Assembly: GCA_045601525.1 (NCBI GenBank) | Contig: JAZRZR010000072.1 | Coordinates: 1-12,538, forward strand | Reading direction: 5' to 3' | Origin: SIG565 sp045601525 | GTDB taxonomy: Bacteria > Bacillota > Clostridia > Oscillospirales > Acutalibacteraceae | Length of the DNA: 12,538 nucleotides | Part shown: positions 1 to 6,513 of the stretch, one piece after another | How the letters are laid out: each line of letters begins with the position of its first letter | Position numbering within the stretch: position 1 is the stretch's first letter | Notes under the pieces: generated by a model | What the model was told of the DNA's origin: nothing | Database searches by the model: none | The model's input: only the letters and a program-made list of their open reading frames with translations | Program-made: the position numbers and the translations under genes

Positions 1-1
1 C

Positions 2-1039
2 AATAATGACCTTCGTTTCCGCCAACGCTATGTTGACCTTATAATGAACGAGAATGTTAAGCGCAACTTTGAAATTCGTTCGAAGTTTATCAAGTTTATG
101 AGAAAATATCTCGATGATATGAACTATATCGAGGTTGAAACACCTGTACTTAACACCATTGTTGGTGGTGCAGCGGCTCGCCCGTTCGTTACCCACCACA
201 ACACTCTTAACATACCTATGTATATGAGAATTGCAACCGAACTTCCCTTAAAGCGCCTTATTGTCGGCGGTATGGATAGGGTTTATGAAATCGGAAGAAT
301 TTTTCGTAATGAAGGTATGGACCCCAAGCATAACCCCGAATTCACAACCGTTGAACTTTATCAGGCTTATGCCGATTTCCACGATATGATGGATATTGCC
401 GAGGGTATTATCTCGGGCGCCGCAAAGGAAATTCACGGAACATACGAGGTTGAGTGGCTTGGCGAAAAGATTGACTTAACACCCGGTTGGCGCAGACTTA
501 CAATGGTTGATGCCGTTAAGGAATATGTCGGCATTGATTTTGGCGCTATCACCGATGATGCCGAGGCAGTAGCGGCGGCTGAAAAAATCGGCGTTGAGTT
601 GGCTGAAACAGCCGATAGGACCTGGGGTAACGCTCTTTATGCTTGCTTTGACCAACGCGTCGAGGACAAGCTTATCCAACCCACATTTATTACAATGTAT
701 CCTGTTGAGGTTTCACCGCTTACAAAGGCATCTCCGATAGATCCCCGCCTTACCGAGCGTTTTGAATTATTTGTTTGCCATAGCGAACTTGCTAATGCTT
801 ATTCCGAACTTAATGACCCCATTGACCAAAGACAACGCTTCGAAAAGCAACTTGAACTTCGTGAGCGTGGTGATGATGAGGCCGAGATGCTTGACGAGGA
901 TTTCCTCACAGCACTTGAATATGGTATGGCACCCACAGGCGGTATGGGAATCGGTATTGACCGTGCAGTAATGCTTCTTACCAATTCGGACACCATCCGT
1001 GAGGTAATACTCTTCCCAACAATGAAGCCCCTTGATTAA
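2..1039 (+). CDS. lysS: Lysyl-tRNA synthetase, class II, 3' part (5' end outside window)
   Basis: Charges tRNA(Lys) with lysine using ATP in the cytoplasm. The reading frame is open from base 2. The 14 residues before the first internal ATG (base 44) read as the conserved LysRS stretch LRFRQRYVDLI, so that ATG is not the start and the gene is cut by the window edge. About 345 residues are visible of a family usually near 500, so the N-terminal OB-fold anticodon-binding domain is missing and most of the catalytic domain is present. Class II motif 2 is seen as IFRNEGMDPKHNPEFT (about bases 299-346). Motif 3 is GGMGIGIDRAVMLL (bases 938-979). The end, LFPTMKPLD, resembles the usual LysRS C-terminus. 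A strong terminator follows, so this is the end of its transcription unit. The family call is very secure. Confidence 0.97.
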   Translation, partial: NNDLRFRQRYVDLIMNENVKRNFEIRSKFIKFMRKYLDDMNYIEVETPVLNTIVGGAAARPFVTHHNTLNIPMYMRIATELPLKRLIVGGMDRVYEIGRIFRNEGMDPKHNPEFTTVELYQAYADFHDMMDIAEGIISGAAKEIHGTYEVEWLGEKIDLTPGWRRLTMVDAVKEYVGIDFGAITDDAEAVAAAEKIGVELAETADRTWGNALYACFDQRVEDKLIQPTFITMYPVEVSPLTKASPIDPRLTERFELFVCHSELANAYSELNDPIDQRQRFEKQLELRERGDDEAEMLDEDFLTALEYGMAPTGGMGIGIDRAVMLLTNSDTIREVILFPTMKPLD

Positions 1040-1082
1040 TAACGGCACATAGGAAATCACGTATTGTACATTGTTTTATAAG

Positions 1083-1116
1083 ACGGGCTATGGAATTCCA
1101 TAGCCCGTATTTTATT
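1083..1116 (+). terminator. Intrinsic terminator of lysS, perfect palindrome
   Basis: Bases 1083-1108 form a perfect 26-base palindrome with arms ACGGGCTATGGAA and TTCCATAGCCCGT, followed by the T-rich stretch ATTTTATT. The hairpin can form with few or no unpaired loop bases beyond those needed for the turn. It lies 43 bases after the lysS stop codon, the normal place for a Rho-independent terminator. Confidence 0.85.
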
Positions 1117-1312
1117 GGAAACGGTATTGTAATGGACTCAAATATCAAAAAAATCATGCAAAGAATAGATGTTGTTGTTAAACAAGATGTGCAAATACAA
1201 AAAACAAAGATGAAATGTTATAGTATTGTTTGTAGTCTAACTTTTGCTTTACAACATTTAAAAAATGTGTTAACATAAATACAATATTATTGATTCAAAC
1301 GGAGAAAAATTG
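1117..1312 (+). other. Intergenic region upstream of the ATP-grasp gene
   Basis: This stretch is AT-rich and separates the lysS terminator from the next gene. A 48-codon frame from the ATG at base 1132 has no good ribosome binding site and no recognisable family, so I do not call it a gene. A short inverted repeat, TTGTT-A-AACAA, lies near base 1175. The only other content I can support is the promoter listed separately. Confidence 0.5.
1248..1276 (+). promoter_or_regulatory. Probable sigma-A promoter of the ATP-grasp gene
   Basis: A -35-like TTTACA (1248-1253) is followed after 17 bases by a -10-like TAACAT (1271-1276, 4 of 6 consensus positions). The spacer contains the inverted repeat AACATTT-aaa-AAATGT. 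The start of transcription would fall about 30 bases before the start codon. The -10 is weak, so the exact position is uncertain, but a promoter is needed here because a terminator lies upstream. Confidence 0.45.
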
Positions 1313-2542
1313 ATGAAAGCTTTAGTGTTGGCCGGAGGCTATCCACAAATTGCCCTTATTAACGAATTAAAGAGCCGTGGCATTACAGTATTGTTGGCTG
1401 ATTATTACGAAGAGCCTGTTGCAAAGGCGTACGCAGATAAATTTTATCAGGTTTCCACATTGGATATCGAGGCTATTACAGAGGTGGCAGCAAAGGAACG
1501 TGTTGATTTTCTCATAACGGCCTGTACTGACCAGGCGCTACTTACCGTAGCAAAGGTGTCTGAAACATTAGGCCTTCCTTGTTATATTGACTATAAAACA
1601 GCGCTCAATGTAACAAATAAATCATATATGAAAGAAATTTTCACGAAAAATAACATATCAACTGCAAAACATTTGATTATGGAAAAGCTTGATGAAACGG
1701 AAATTTCAGATTTGAAGTATCCCTGTATTGTTAAACCGGTTGATTGCAATAGCTCTAAGGGAGTTAAGAAGGTATATAATCGTAATGAGTTGGTAGTTGC
1801 TTTTAAGGATGCGGTTAATTTTAGTCGTACTAAAACGGCTATTATTGAAGAATTTATTGAGGGACTTGAAATAACAGTTGATGTTCAGGTAGAGAATGGG
1901 AAAGCTTATGTATTATCTAAGGCATATAGCGATAAGATTCCTGATGATGATAAATTTGTTATTTTCCGTACACGGTATCCTATTGTTGAAATCGATGATG
2001 TACATAGCCAAATTCAAAAGACGGCACAACAAATTGCCGATGCTTTCGGGCTTAAAAACTCACTTATGCTTATACAAATGATTTCTGATGGCAAACAGGT
2101 TTATATATTGGAATTCAGTGCACGTACAGGTGGTGGCGTTAAGTATCAACTTATAAAACGCGTTTCTGGTTTTGATGTTATAAAAGCGGTAGTTGACTTA
2201 ACTTTGGGAGAGATACCGACAGTTAAGATTAGCGAACCTGAGTCAAAGTATATTTCTAATGTCTTTATCTATTGTCATAAGGGTGTCTTTGACCATTTGG
2301 AAGGTTTTGACGAATTAAAACAGCAAGGAGTTCTTTCGGAGTATTTTGTTTTTAAGTGGAAGGGTGCAAAAATGGACAACGCTTCCAATAGTGGTGATAG
2401 AATAGGTGGTTTCACCATACAAGCTGATACTTTGGAGGAGTTGCAGAAAAAATATAACTTAGCCTTGTCAAAAATCAAGGTTATAGATTCTTTTGGCAAT
2501 GATATTATGCGCCATGATTTGTTGACAGAACTCGTTTATTGA
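1313..2542 (+). CDS. ATP-grasp family ligase, CarB-like, substrate unknown
   Basis: A 409-residue soluble protein of the ATP-grasp superfamily, which joins a carboxylate to an amine or similar nucleophile through an acyl-phosphate. The N-terminus MKALVLAGGYPQIALINEL is a Rossmann-like pre-ATP-grasp domain (about 1-100). The ATP-grasp core covers about 105-300, with the lysine in PCIVKPVD (K141), the flexible SSKGVKKV loop (147-154) and the hinge region IIEEFIEG (177-184). The metal-binding end is IQMISDG...VYILEFSARTGGG, where Q255 and E267 align with the Gln/Glu metal ligands of carbamoyl-phosphate synthase. The usual Asn two residues after the Glu is Ser269. About 110 C-terminal residues form a further domain I cannot name. 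A TTG three bases upstream could also start translation, but GGAG at 1301-1304 lies 8 bases from the ATG, so I use the ATG. The gene stands alone between two terminators. The superfamily is secure and the substrate unknown; relatives occur in surface-polysaccharide loci. Confidence 0.85.
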   Translation: MKALVLAGGYPQIALINELKSRGITVLLADYYEEPVAKAYADKFYQVSTLDIEAITEVAAKERVDFLITACTDQALLTVAKVSETLGLPCYIDYKTALNVTNKSYMKEIFTKNNISTAKHLIMEKLDETEISDLKYPCIVKPVDCNSSKGVKKVYNRNELVVAFKDAVNFSRTKTAIIEEFIEGLEITVDVQVENGKAYVLSKAYSDKIPDDDKFVIFRTRYPIVEIDDVHSQIQKTAQQIADAFGLKNSLMLIQMISDGKQVYILEFSARTGGGVKYQLIKRVSGFDVIKAVVDLTLGEIPTVKISEPESKYISNVFIYCHKGVFDHLEGFDELKQQGVLSEYFVFKWKGAKMDNASNSGDRIGGFTIQADTLEELQKKYNLALSKIKVIDSFGNDIMRHDLLTELVY

Positions 2543-2544
2543 TT

Positions 2545-2604
2545 AAAAAACCGAACTGCTGATGTTGCCCGATAAGGCGTGGGCATTTTGCAGTTCGGTT
2601 TTTT
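2545..2604. terminator. Bidirectional terminator between convergent genes
   Basis: A 15-base stem pairs AAAAAACCGAACTGC (2545-2559) with GCAGTTCGGTTTTTT (2590-2604). The 30-base loop contains a second small stem, TGCCC (2566-2570) with GGGCA (2581-2585). Read from either strand the hairpin ends in a T-run, so it can terminate the ATP-grasp gene on + and the LysR gene on -. Only two bases separate the stem from the ATP-grasp stop codon and one from the LysR stop codon. Confidence 0.88.
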
Positions 2605-2605
2605 C

Positions 2606-3493
2606 TTATATCTGTTTTGTTAAAAGACTTATAGCATATTTGGCATATTGGGAAATGTATTGTCCCTTACGGGATACGATAACAGGTTGCCATGAGTGAA
2701 AATTGTGCTTTAAGGTGTAAAGCGAGATGTTATTATCCAATCCCATATATTGAACAAATTGCCGAGGTAAAAGGGTGGCGCCTATTCCGGCGCGACACAT
2801 AGTCCATGCAGTGCTTATTCCAACAACCTCCATTATGATATTAGGAGAAAAATGTGAATTTGTGCAACATTTATCAAACAACTGGCGCATTTCTTGAGTT
2901 TTGCTTACTACTATAAAAGGTATATTGTTGCAGTCGGATAATTCAATTTTTTCGTTCTCGGAGAGCTTTTCTCGCATTTTTTTCGGAACAGCAAGTACTA
3001 ATTCGTCTGATTCAATAGGAGTATATTCCAATAGAGATTCGTCTATTGGCAGATTAACAATAGCAAAATCGTATTTTCCCTCGGCTGCTTCTTTTCTTAA
3101 AATGTTACTTGATTTTTCGTGTAACACAACTTTGATGTTTGGATATTTTTCTGTAACGGCGTTAATGATTTCCGGTATTAAATACATACTGCGGAAAGGG
3201 GAGATGCCGATTGTAAGAGAGCCTCGTTTGCCGGATTGGAAATCTTGCATGGACCGAAGCAATTGGCCTTCTGTGTATAAAAGTTTTCGAGCTTCTGTAA
3301 AAAAATGTTCTCCCGCCGGGGTAATGGTAAGAGGCGACGAAGTTCGGTCAAAAAGTTTAACACCCAAATCGTTTTCGAGATTATGTATTTGTTTGCTTAA
3401 GGCGGGTTGCGAAATTCCAATTTTTTCTGCAACGGCCGAAAAGTTAAGGTTTTCATAAAGCATTAAAGCGTACTGTAATTGTTTGGTGTTCAT
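2606..3493 (-). CDS. LysR-family transcriptional regulator
   Basis: A 295-residue regulator of normal length for the family. The N-terminal winged helix-turn-helix (about 1-60) reads MNTKQLQYAL, then NFSAVAEKIGISQPALSKQI and LENDLGVKLFDRTSSPLTITPAG, all typical LysR signatures. The remainder (about 90-295) is the periplasmic-binding-protein-like effector domain, beginning GSLTIGISPF. The frame is open for 37 codons upstream, but that part does not resemble the family. AAGGGG (bases 3500-3505, read on the minus strand) sits 6 bases before the ATG at 3493, which fixes the start. The gene diverges from the TRAP-like permease operon, the standard arrangement for a LysR regulator that controls its neighbour and itself. 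The effector is probably the transported compound or a derivative. Regulation of the neighbour is inferred from position. Confidence 0.93.
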   Translation of the reverse strand: MNTKQLQYALMLYENLNFSAVAEKIGISQPALSKQIHNLENDLGVKLFDRTSSPLTITPAGEHFFTEARKLLYTEGQLLRSMQDFQSGKRGSLTIGISPFRSMYLIPEIINAVTEKYPNIKVVLHEKSSNILRKEAAEGKYDFAIVNLPIDESLLEYTPIESDELVLAVPKKMREKLSENEKIELSDCNNIPFIVVSKTQEMRQLFDKCCTNSHFSPNIIMEVVGISTAWTMCRAGIGATLLPRQFVQYMGLDNNISLYTLKHNFHSWQPVIVSRKGQYISQYAKYAISLLTKQI

Positions 3494-3504
3494 TTTATTC
3501 CCCT

Positions 3505-3518
3505 TATAGTTTTCTATA
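3505..3518. promoter_or_regulatory. Small dyad at the start of the LysR transcript
   Basis: TATAG-TTTT-CTATA is a perfect 5-base inverted repeat. It lies between the predicted LysR promoter and its ribosome binding site, close to the expected transcription start. It could be an operator half for autoregulation or chance in AT-rich DNA. Confidence 0.3.
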
Positions 3519-3523
3519 TGTAT

Positions 3524-3552
3524 ATAATATACCTTTACACCTATTTTTTCAA
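3524..3552 (-). promoter_or_regulatory. Predicted promoter of the LysR gene
   Basis: On the minus strand TTGAAA (3552-3547) is followed after 17 bases by TATTAT (3529-3524, 5 of 6 consensus positions). An alternative -10, TATATT, has a spacer of 15. This would start the transcript near base 3517, giving a leader of about 24 bases that includes the ribosome binding site. Confidence 0.65.
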
Positions 3553-3567
3553 GAGTAAAATAAAGTC

Positions 3568-3596
3568 TTGACAAATTCACGAAAAAAAGGTATAAT
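3568..3596 (+). promoter_or_regulatory. Consensus sigma-A promoter of the TRAP-like permease operon
   Basis: TTGACA (3568-3573), 17 bases, TATAAT (3591-3596): both hexamers and the spacing match the vegetative consensus exactly. The transcript would begin near base 3603, leaving a leader of about 48 bases. So strong a core promoter suggests the operon is limited by a repressor or is highly expressed when released. The -35 box starts only 15 bases from the -35 box of the opposing LysR promoter. Confidence 0.85.
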
Positions 3597-3650
3597 ATAA
3601 CCAAAAGGTGATTGCCAATATAACTAAAAAGAAATAAAAGGGAGAAGAAA

Positions 3651-5009
3651 ATGCCACTTTCAATTATTTATCTCTGCGTAATGCTTGCCGTGATAATTGT
3701 ATGGTTTGTTGCGTTCAAGAGACCTATTTACGAAGCAGTTTTATTAAGTTTTATAATCTTGTTGACGATAACAAGAACTTGGAGTAGCGTGTTAGTGTAT
3801 ATTGATGATGCACTTTCAACTTCTCTTATTTATTCGATGGTTGCATTTGTGTCGATGTCTATTTTATTGACCAAAACAAAAATCATTGATAGTTGTATAG
3901 CGGTTATACTTTCTTTTATCGGGCGTTTAACCGGCGGCGCTGGATACACCGCTGTTATTACCAGTGCTTTTATGGGGGCGTTGTCAGGTTCTGGCCCCGG
4001 AAATGTTATGGCGACAGGCGCATTGACAATACCTGCGATGAAACGCACGGGATTCCCTGCGGAATTAGCGGCTAATATTGAGAGCAACGCCAGCTATATG
4101 GGTAATATGATTCCACCTTCCTCTAATATTGTTGCTGCGATGGGAGCCTTTACGGCACTGTATCCCGGTATGAATATAACAACAGGTCAATTTTGGATTG
4201 TCTTGTGGGGGATTGCGATATGGTTTGTGCTCCAAAGGCTTGTTATGGTATGGGCGTTTTGCAAGTATTACAAAGTGAAACCTATGTCAAAAGACGAATT
4301 GCCAAGCATGAAGGAAACCTTAAAGAAAGGCTGGAAAGGCTTACTCTTGCCTGTAATAATTCTTTTGCCGTTTGTATTGGATTATTTCTTTAAGGCTACT
4401 GTTTTTACCGACCGTCTTGGCGAAACGGGTGCTAAATATATGTCGAGTTCTGTCTTGCTGTTTATAGGAGGACTTGCTTCAATTTACACTTGCTTTGCGG
4501 CAGAGGATAAATCTATAATTAAAATTAAAAATCTTGCTAGAATTTTTGGTAATAGTATTAAAACCATAGCGCCGGCAATAGGTGTTTGTATTTTTGGATA
4601 TATGATAGGCTCCTTGTTTAGCGATTTGAATGTAGCTGAGGAAATGGGCGCAATTATTTCTTCTTGGAACTTTGGCAAATTAGGTACGGTTATAGCAATT
4701 TGTATAATTACCTGCTTTATGGGTATGGTAGTTCCGGGCTCTTCATTGGTTGTTATATTTGGCCCTATGTTTATTACTATTTTAGGCGGCGTGGGTTGTA
4801 ATCCTTTATTGGCGGCGGCAATGTTGCCCTGTATATGCGGAGTAATGTGTGGCATTACACCCCCGTTAGGACTTGGAATGTATGCGGGTATGACCTTGGC
4901 AGAATCTGATTTTTCTAAAACCTTTAAGAATAATCTTTGGTGGGTTGCCGCTCAGTTTATTCTCGAGGTGATTGTTCTTATGGGCTGGCTTCCTATTTTA
5001 GGGCTTTAA
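3651..5009 (+). CDS. TRAP transporter large permease (DctM/TAXI-like)
   Basis: A 452-residue integral membrane protein with about a dozen hydrophobic segments. It belongs to the DctM-type large subunit of tripartite ATP-independent periplasmic transporters, which use an ion gradient to import organic acids. The first conserved loop lies at about residues 108-162: SGSGPGNVMATGALTIPAMKR, then GFPAELAANIESNASYMGNMIPPSSN, matching the family's SGS...N...TTG.TIP.MKR.G and IE..AS..G...PP pattern. A related second loop near the C-terminus reads CGITPPLGLGMYAGM, consistent with the inverted-repeat fold. AAGGGAG (3638-3644) lies 6 bases before the ATG. Downstream is a 97-residue membrane protein. No solute-binding protein and no standard four-helix DctQ subunit are nearby, which is unusual. 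Substrate cannot be read from sequence. Another member of the ion-transporter superfamily is less likely. Confidence 0.82.
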   Translation: MPLSIIYLCVMLAVIIVWFVAFKRPIYEAVLLSFIILLTITRTWSSVLVYIDDALSTSLIYSMVAFVSMSILLTKTKIIDSCIAVILSFIGRLTGGAGYTAVITSAFMGALSGSGPGNVMATGALTIPAMKRTGFPAELAANIESNASYMGNMIPPSSNIVAAMGAFTALYPGMNITTGQFWIVLWGIAIWFVLQRLVMVWAFCKYYKVKPMSKDELPSMKETLKKGWKGLLLPVIILLPFVLDYFFKATVFTDRLGETGAKYMSSSVLLFIGGLASIYTCFAAEDKSIIKIKNLARIFGNSIKTIAPAIGVCIFGYMIGSLFSDLNVAEEMGAIISSWNFGKLGTVIAICIITCFMGMVVPGSSLVVIFGPMFITILGGVGCNPLLAAAMLPCICGVMCGITPPLGLGMYAGMTLAESDFSKTFKNNLWWVAAQFILEVIVLMGWLPILGL

Positions 5010-5021
5010 GGAGGTAGCGTT

Positions 5022-5315
5022 ATGAAAAAAATTATGCAAAAGATTTCAGAAGTGCTTAGAACGATATTTGGTTATGGAATTATAATTTGTTTGTTTGGCG
5101 GCGGCCTCACTTTTTTCGGCTATCTCGCAGCACTTATTATCGGTGGAGAAGCCGCGACCTTGATTTGTGCCTTTATACATGGAATTATTTTCCCAATCAT
5201 AATTAAAGCATCTACAATTTTAGTGTTATTTGGTATGCTGATTATGTATATAAGTGGCGAAAAGGCGTTGACTTCAAGCAAAAAGAAGTCAGCCAAACAG
5301 CAAGGCGAAATGTAA
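5022..5315 (+). CDS. Small membrane protein, possible subunit of the TRAP-like permease
   Basis: A 97-residue protein I do not recognise as a named family. It has a short basic N-terminus (MKKIMQKISEVLR), two clear hydrophobic segments (about 15-40 and 62-79) with a weaker one between (about 44-60), and a charged C-terminal tail rich in Lys and Ser (SSKKKSAKQQ). Its ribosome binding site AAGGAGG (5008-5014) overlaps the stop codon of the permease and there are only 12 bases between the genes, so the two are almost certainly co-transcribed and coupled. DctQ small subunits are usually about 150-200 residues with four helices, so this would be a reduced or unrelated partner. That it works with the permease is inferred from position and co-translation. 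Confidence 0.75.
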   Translation: MKKIMQKISEVLRTIFGYGIIICLFGGGLTFFGYLAALIIGGEAATLICAFIHGIIFPIIIKASTILVLFGMLIMYISGEKALTSSKKKSAKQQGEM

Positions 5316-5328
5316 TATTATTAAAAAC

Positions 5329-5365
5329 AAAAACCACTCGGTATTCCGGGTGGCTTTTATTTTTA
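5329..5365 (+). terminator. Intrinsic terminator of the TRAP-like operon
   Basis: CCACTCGG (5334-5341), loop TATT, CCGGGTGG (5346-5353), with one G-T pair in the stem, flanked by an A-run upstream and CTTTTATTTTT downstream. It begins shortly after the stop codon of the small membrane protein. Confidence 0.85.
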
Positions 5366-5433
5366 ATTTAATTTAACCTTTATTTTAATAAATTCAATGC
5401 GATACAGCGTTTGTAATGCGCACTATAAAACTC

Positions 5434-5462
5434 TTGATTTTTAGAGCAATATATGGTATCAT
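5434..5462 (+). promoter_or_regulatory. Possible upstream promoter of the glycan operon
   Basis: TTGATT (5434-5439), 17 bases, TATCAT (5457-5462). Its last base is the first base of the next, better promoter, so the two would be tandem with starts about 28 bases apart. Weaker than the downstream one. Confidence 0.4.
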
Positions 5463-5490
5463 TTACAGTGTATATTGGGGGTTTTATAAT
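5462..5490 (+). promoter_or_regulatory. Main predicted promoter of the glycan operon
   Basis: TTTACA (5462-5467), 17 bases, TATAAT (5485-5490): a 5 of 6 -35 box and a perfect -10 box at ideal spacing. The transcript would start near base 5497, leaving a leader of about 62 bases. The leader contains the tiny dyad CGAC-AA-GTCG; I see no riboswitch or attenuator in it. Confidence 0.72.
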
Positions 5491-5558
5491 CTCTTTTAGA
5501 AGCGGTTCGACAAGTCGTATTGATAAGCTTCAGTATGAATAAAACAGGAGTAAACATA

Positions 5559-6494
5559 ATGGAAGATATTAAGGTTAGTATTATATGTAATGCTTATAAT
5601 CATGGTATGTATATACGCGATGCACTGGAAAGCTTTGTAACACAAAAAACAAACTTTCCTTTTGAAATTTTAGTGCACGACGATGCTTCCACCGATAATA
5701 CAGCCGATATTATACGAGAATATGAACAAAAATACCCAGAGCTTATCAAACCTATTTATCAAACCGAAAACCAATATTCTAAAGGATTAGGCGCGCCGAG
5801 AATATTTCAGGAGCCACGTGTTAGAGGTAAATACATTGCTTTTTGCGAAGGCGATGATTATTGGATAGATCCACTTAAACTCCAAAAACAGTATGATGCG
5901 ATGGAGGCTCATCCCGAGGTTGATATTTGCGCTCACGCTTCAATACAACTTGATGCAACTAACGACCAAAAGAAGAAGTATATAAGGCCGGCGAAAACCA
6001 ACACAATATTATCCGTTGAGGATGTTATTTTGGGCGGCGGCGGTTTTGTTGCTACGGCATCACTCTTTTATAGGAATGAAATAGTTAAAAATCCGCCCGA
6101 TTTTAGAAAGAGTATATATATAGACTATACCTTGCAACTTGCCGGTGCAGTTCGTGGAGGTATGTTGTATTTAGATGAATATATGTCTGTTTATCGTTAT
6201 AAAACGGCGGGCTCATGGACAGTGAGGATGAGTGCCGACAAGTCAAGATGGCTTACTCATAGCGAGCGTATAAAAACTATGCTTGATATTTTGAACAAGG
6301 AAACAGGCGGAAAATACGAGGCGGCAATCCAAAGAAAACTTCGTCAAAATGAATTTAATTTCCTGATTAACTCTAATAAACACAAAGAGGCTCTATCAAA
6401 ACAGTATAGGGACATTTTTTCATCTCTTTCACTTAAACGGCGTATTGTTATAATCATAAAAGCAGTGTTCCCGTTTATTTCAAAATTAAAATAA
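5559..6494 (+). CDS. Family 2 glycosyltransferase
   Basis: A 311-residue GT-A fold glycosyltransferase expected at the inner face of the membrane, moving a sugar from a nucleotide donor to a glycan or lipid-linked acceptor. The N-terminal nucleotide-binding part reads VSIICNAYNHGMYIRDALES (6-25), followed by the family signature LVHDDASTDNT (38-48). The metal-binding acidic motif is FCEGDDYWIDP (95-105). The region near 188-215 (IDYTLQLAG, then YLDEYMSVYRY) fits the acceptor end of the domain. A hydrophobic patch near the C-terminus (about 296-307, IVIIIKAVFPFI) may help membrane contact. The frame extends 13 codons upstream to a TTG, but AGGAG (5546-5550) lies 8 bases before the ATG at 5559, so this start is preferred. 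First gene of the five-gene glycan operon. Donor and acceptor cannot be told from sequence; the dTDP-aminosugar made by its neighbours is a plausible donor. Confidence 0.9.
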   Translation: MEDIKVSIICNAYNHGMYIRDALESFVTQKTNFPFEILVHDDASTDNTADIIREYEQKYPELIKPIYQTENQYSKGLGAPRIFQEPRVRGKYIAFCEGDDYWIDPLKLQKQYDAMEAHPEVDICAHASIQLDATNDQKKKYIRPAKTNTILSVEDVILGGGGFVATASLFYRNEIVKNPPDFRKSIYIDYTLQLAGAVRGGMLYLDEYMSVYRYKTAGSWTVRMSADKSRWLTHSERIKTMLDILNKETGGKYEAAIQRKLRQNEFNFLINSNKHKEALSKQYRDIFSSLSLKRRIVIIIKAVFPFISKLK

Positions 6495-6513
6495 ACGGCT
6501 AAGGTAGGTATAT

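Larger units (their letters stand above)
3523..3599. promoter_or_regulatory. Nested dyad spanning the divergent LysR/TRAP promoters (candidate LysR operator)
   Basis: Two inverted repeats share almost the same centre. The inner one is TCAAGA (3549-3554), 11 bases, TCTTGA (3566-3571), a perfect dyad covering parts of both -35 boxes. The outer arms are TATAATATACCTTT (3523-3536) and AAAGGTATAATATA (3586-3599), which match in inverse orientation at 13 of 14 positions and cover both -10 boxes. Part of the symmetry follows from having two promoters back to back, but the AAAGG flanks and the TC/GA extension are not required by the promoters. LysR proteins bind interrupted dyads in such regions; binding here is inferred. 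Confidence 0.5.

Noticed and set aside
767..1060. 97-codon open frame on the minus strand across the end of lysS
   Set aside because: It lies antisense to the conserved catalytic core of LysS and runs into the lysS downstream region. There is no ribosome binding site or family resemblance; it is a shadow frame.
1083..1108. Perfect 26-base palindrome as an operator or recombination site
   Set aside because: It is followed directly by a T-rich stretch and lies just after the lysS stop codon, so a terminator explains it fully. No partner copy is seen elsewhere in the window.
1090..1278. 62-codon open frame after lysS
   Set aside because: It starts inside the lysS terminator hairpin, its internal ATG at 1132 has no convincing ribosome binding site, and the protein shows no recognisable family or domain.
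2901..3458. 185-codon open frame on the plus strand across the LysR gene
   Set aside because: Entirely antisense to a clear LysR coding sequence with all family signatures. Its translation resembles nothing known.
3494..3604. 37-codon N-terminal extension of the LysR protein
   Set aside because: The extension would be encoded over the divergent promoters, does not resemble the family, and an AAGGGG site sits correctly before the internal ATG at 3493.
4484..4855. 123-codon minus-strand frame inside the permease gene
   Set aside because: Antisense to conserved membrane segments of the permease. The open frame is explained by the codon bias of hydrophobic residues.
5491..5558. Possible riboswitch or attenuator in the leader of the glycan operon
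   Set aside because: The leader is only about 62 bases and holds just a 4-base stem. There is no terminator-like hairpin or known aptamer pattern.
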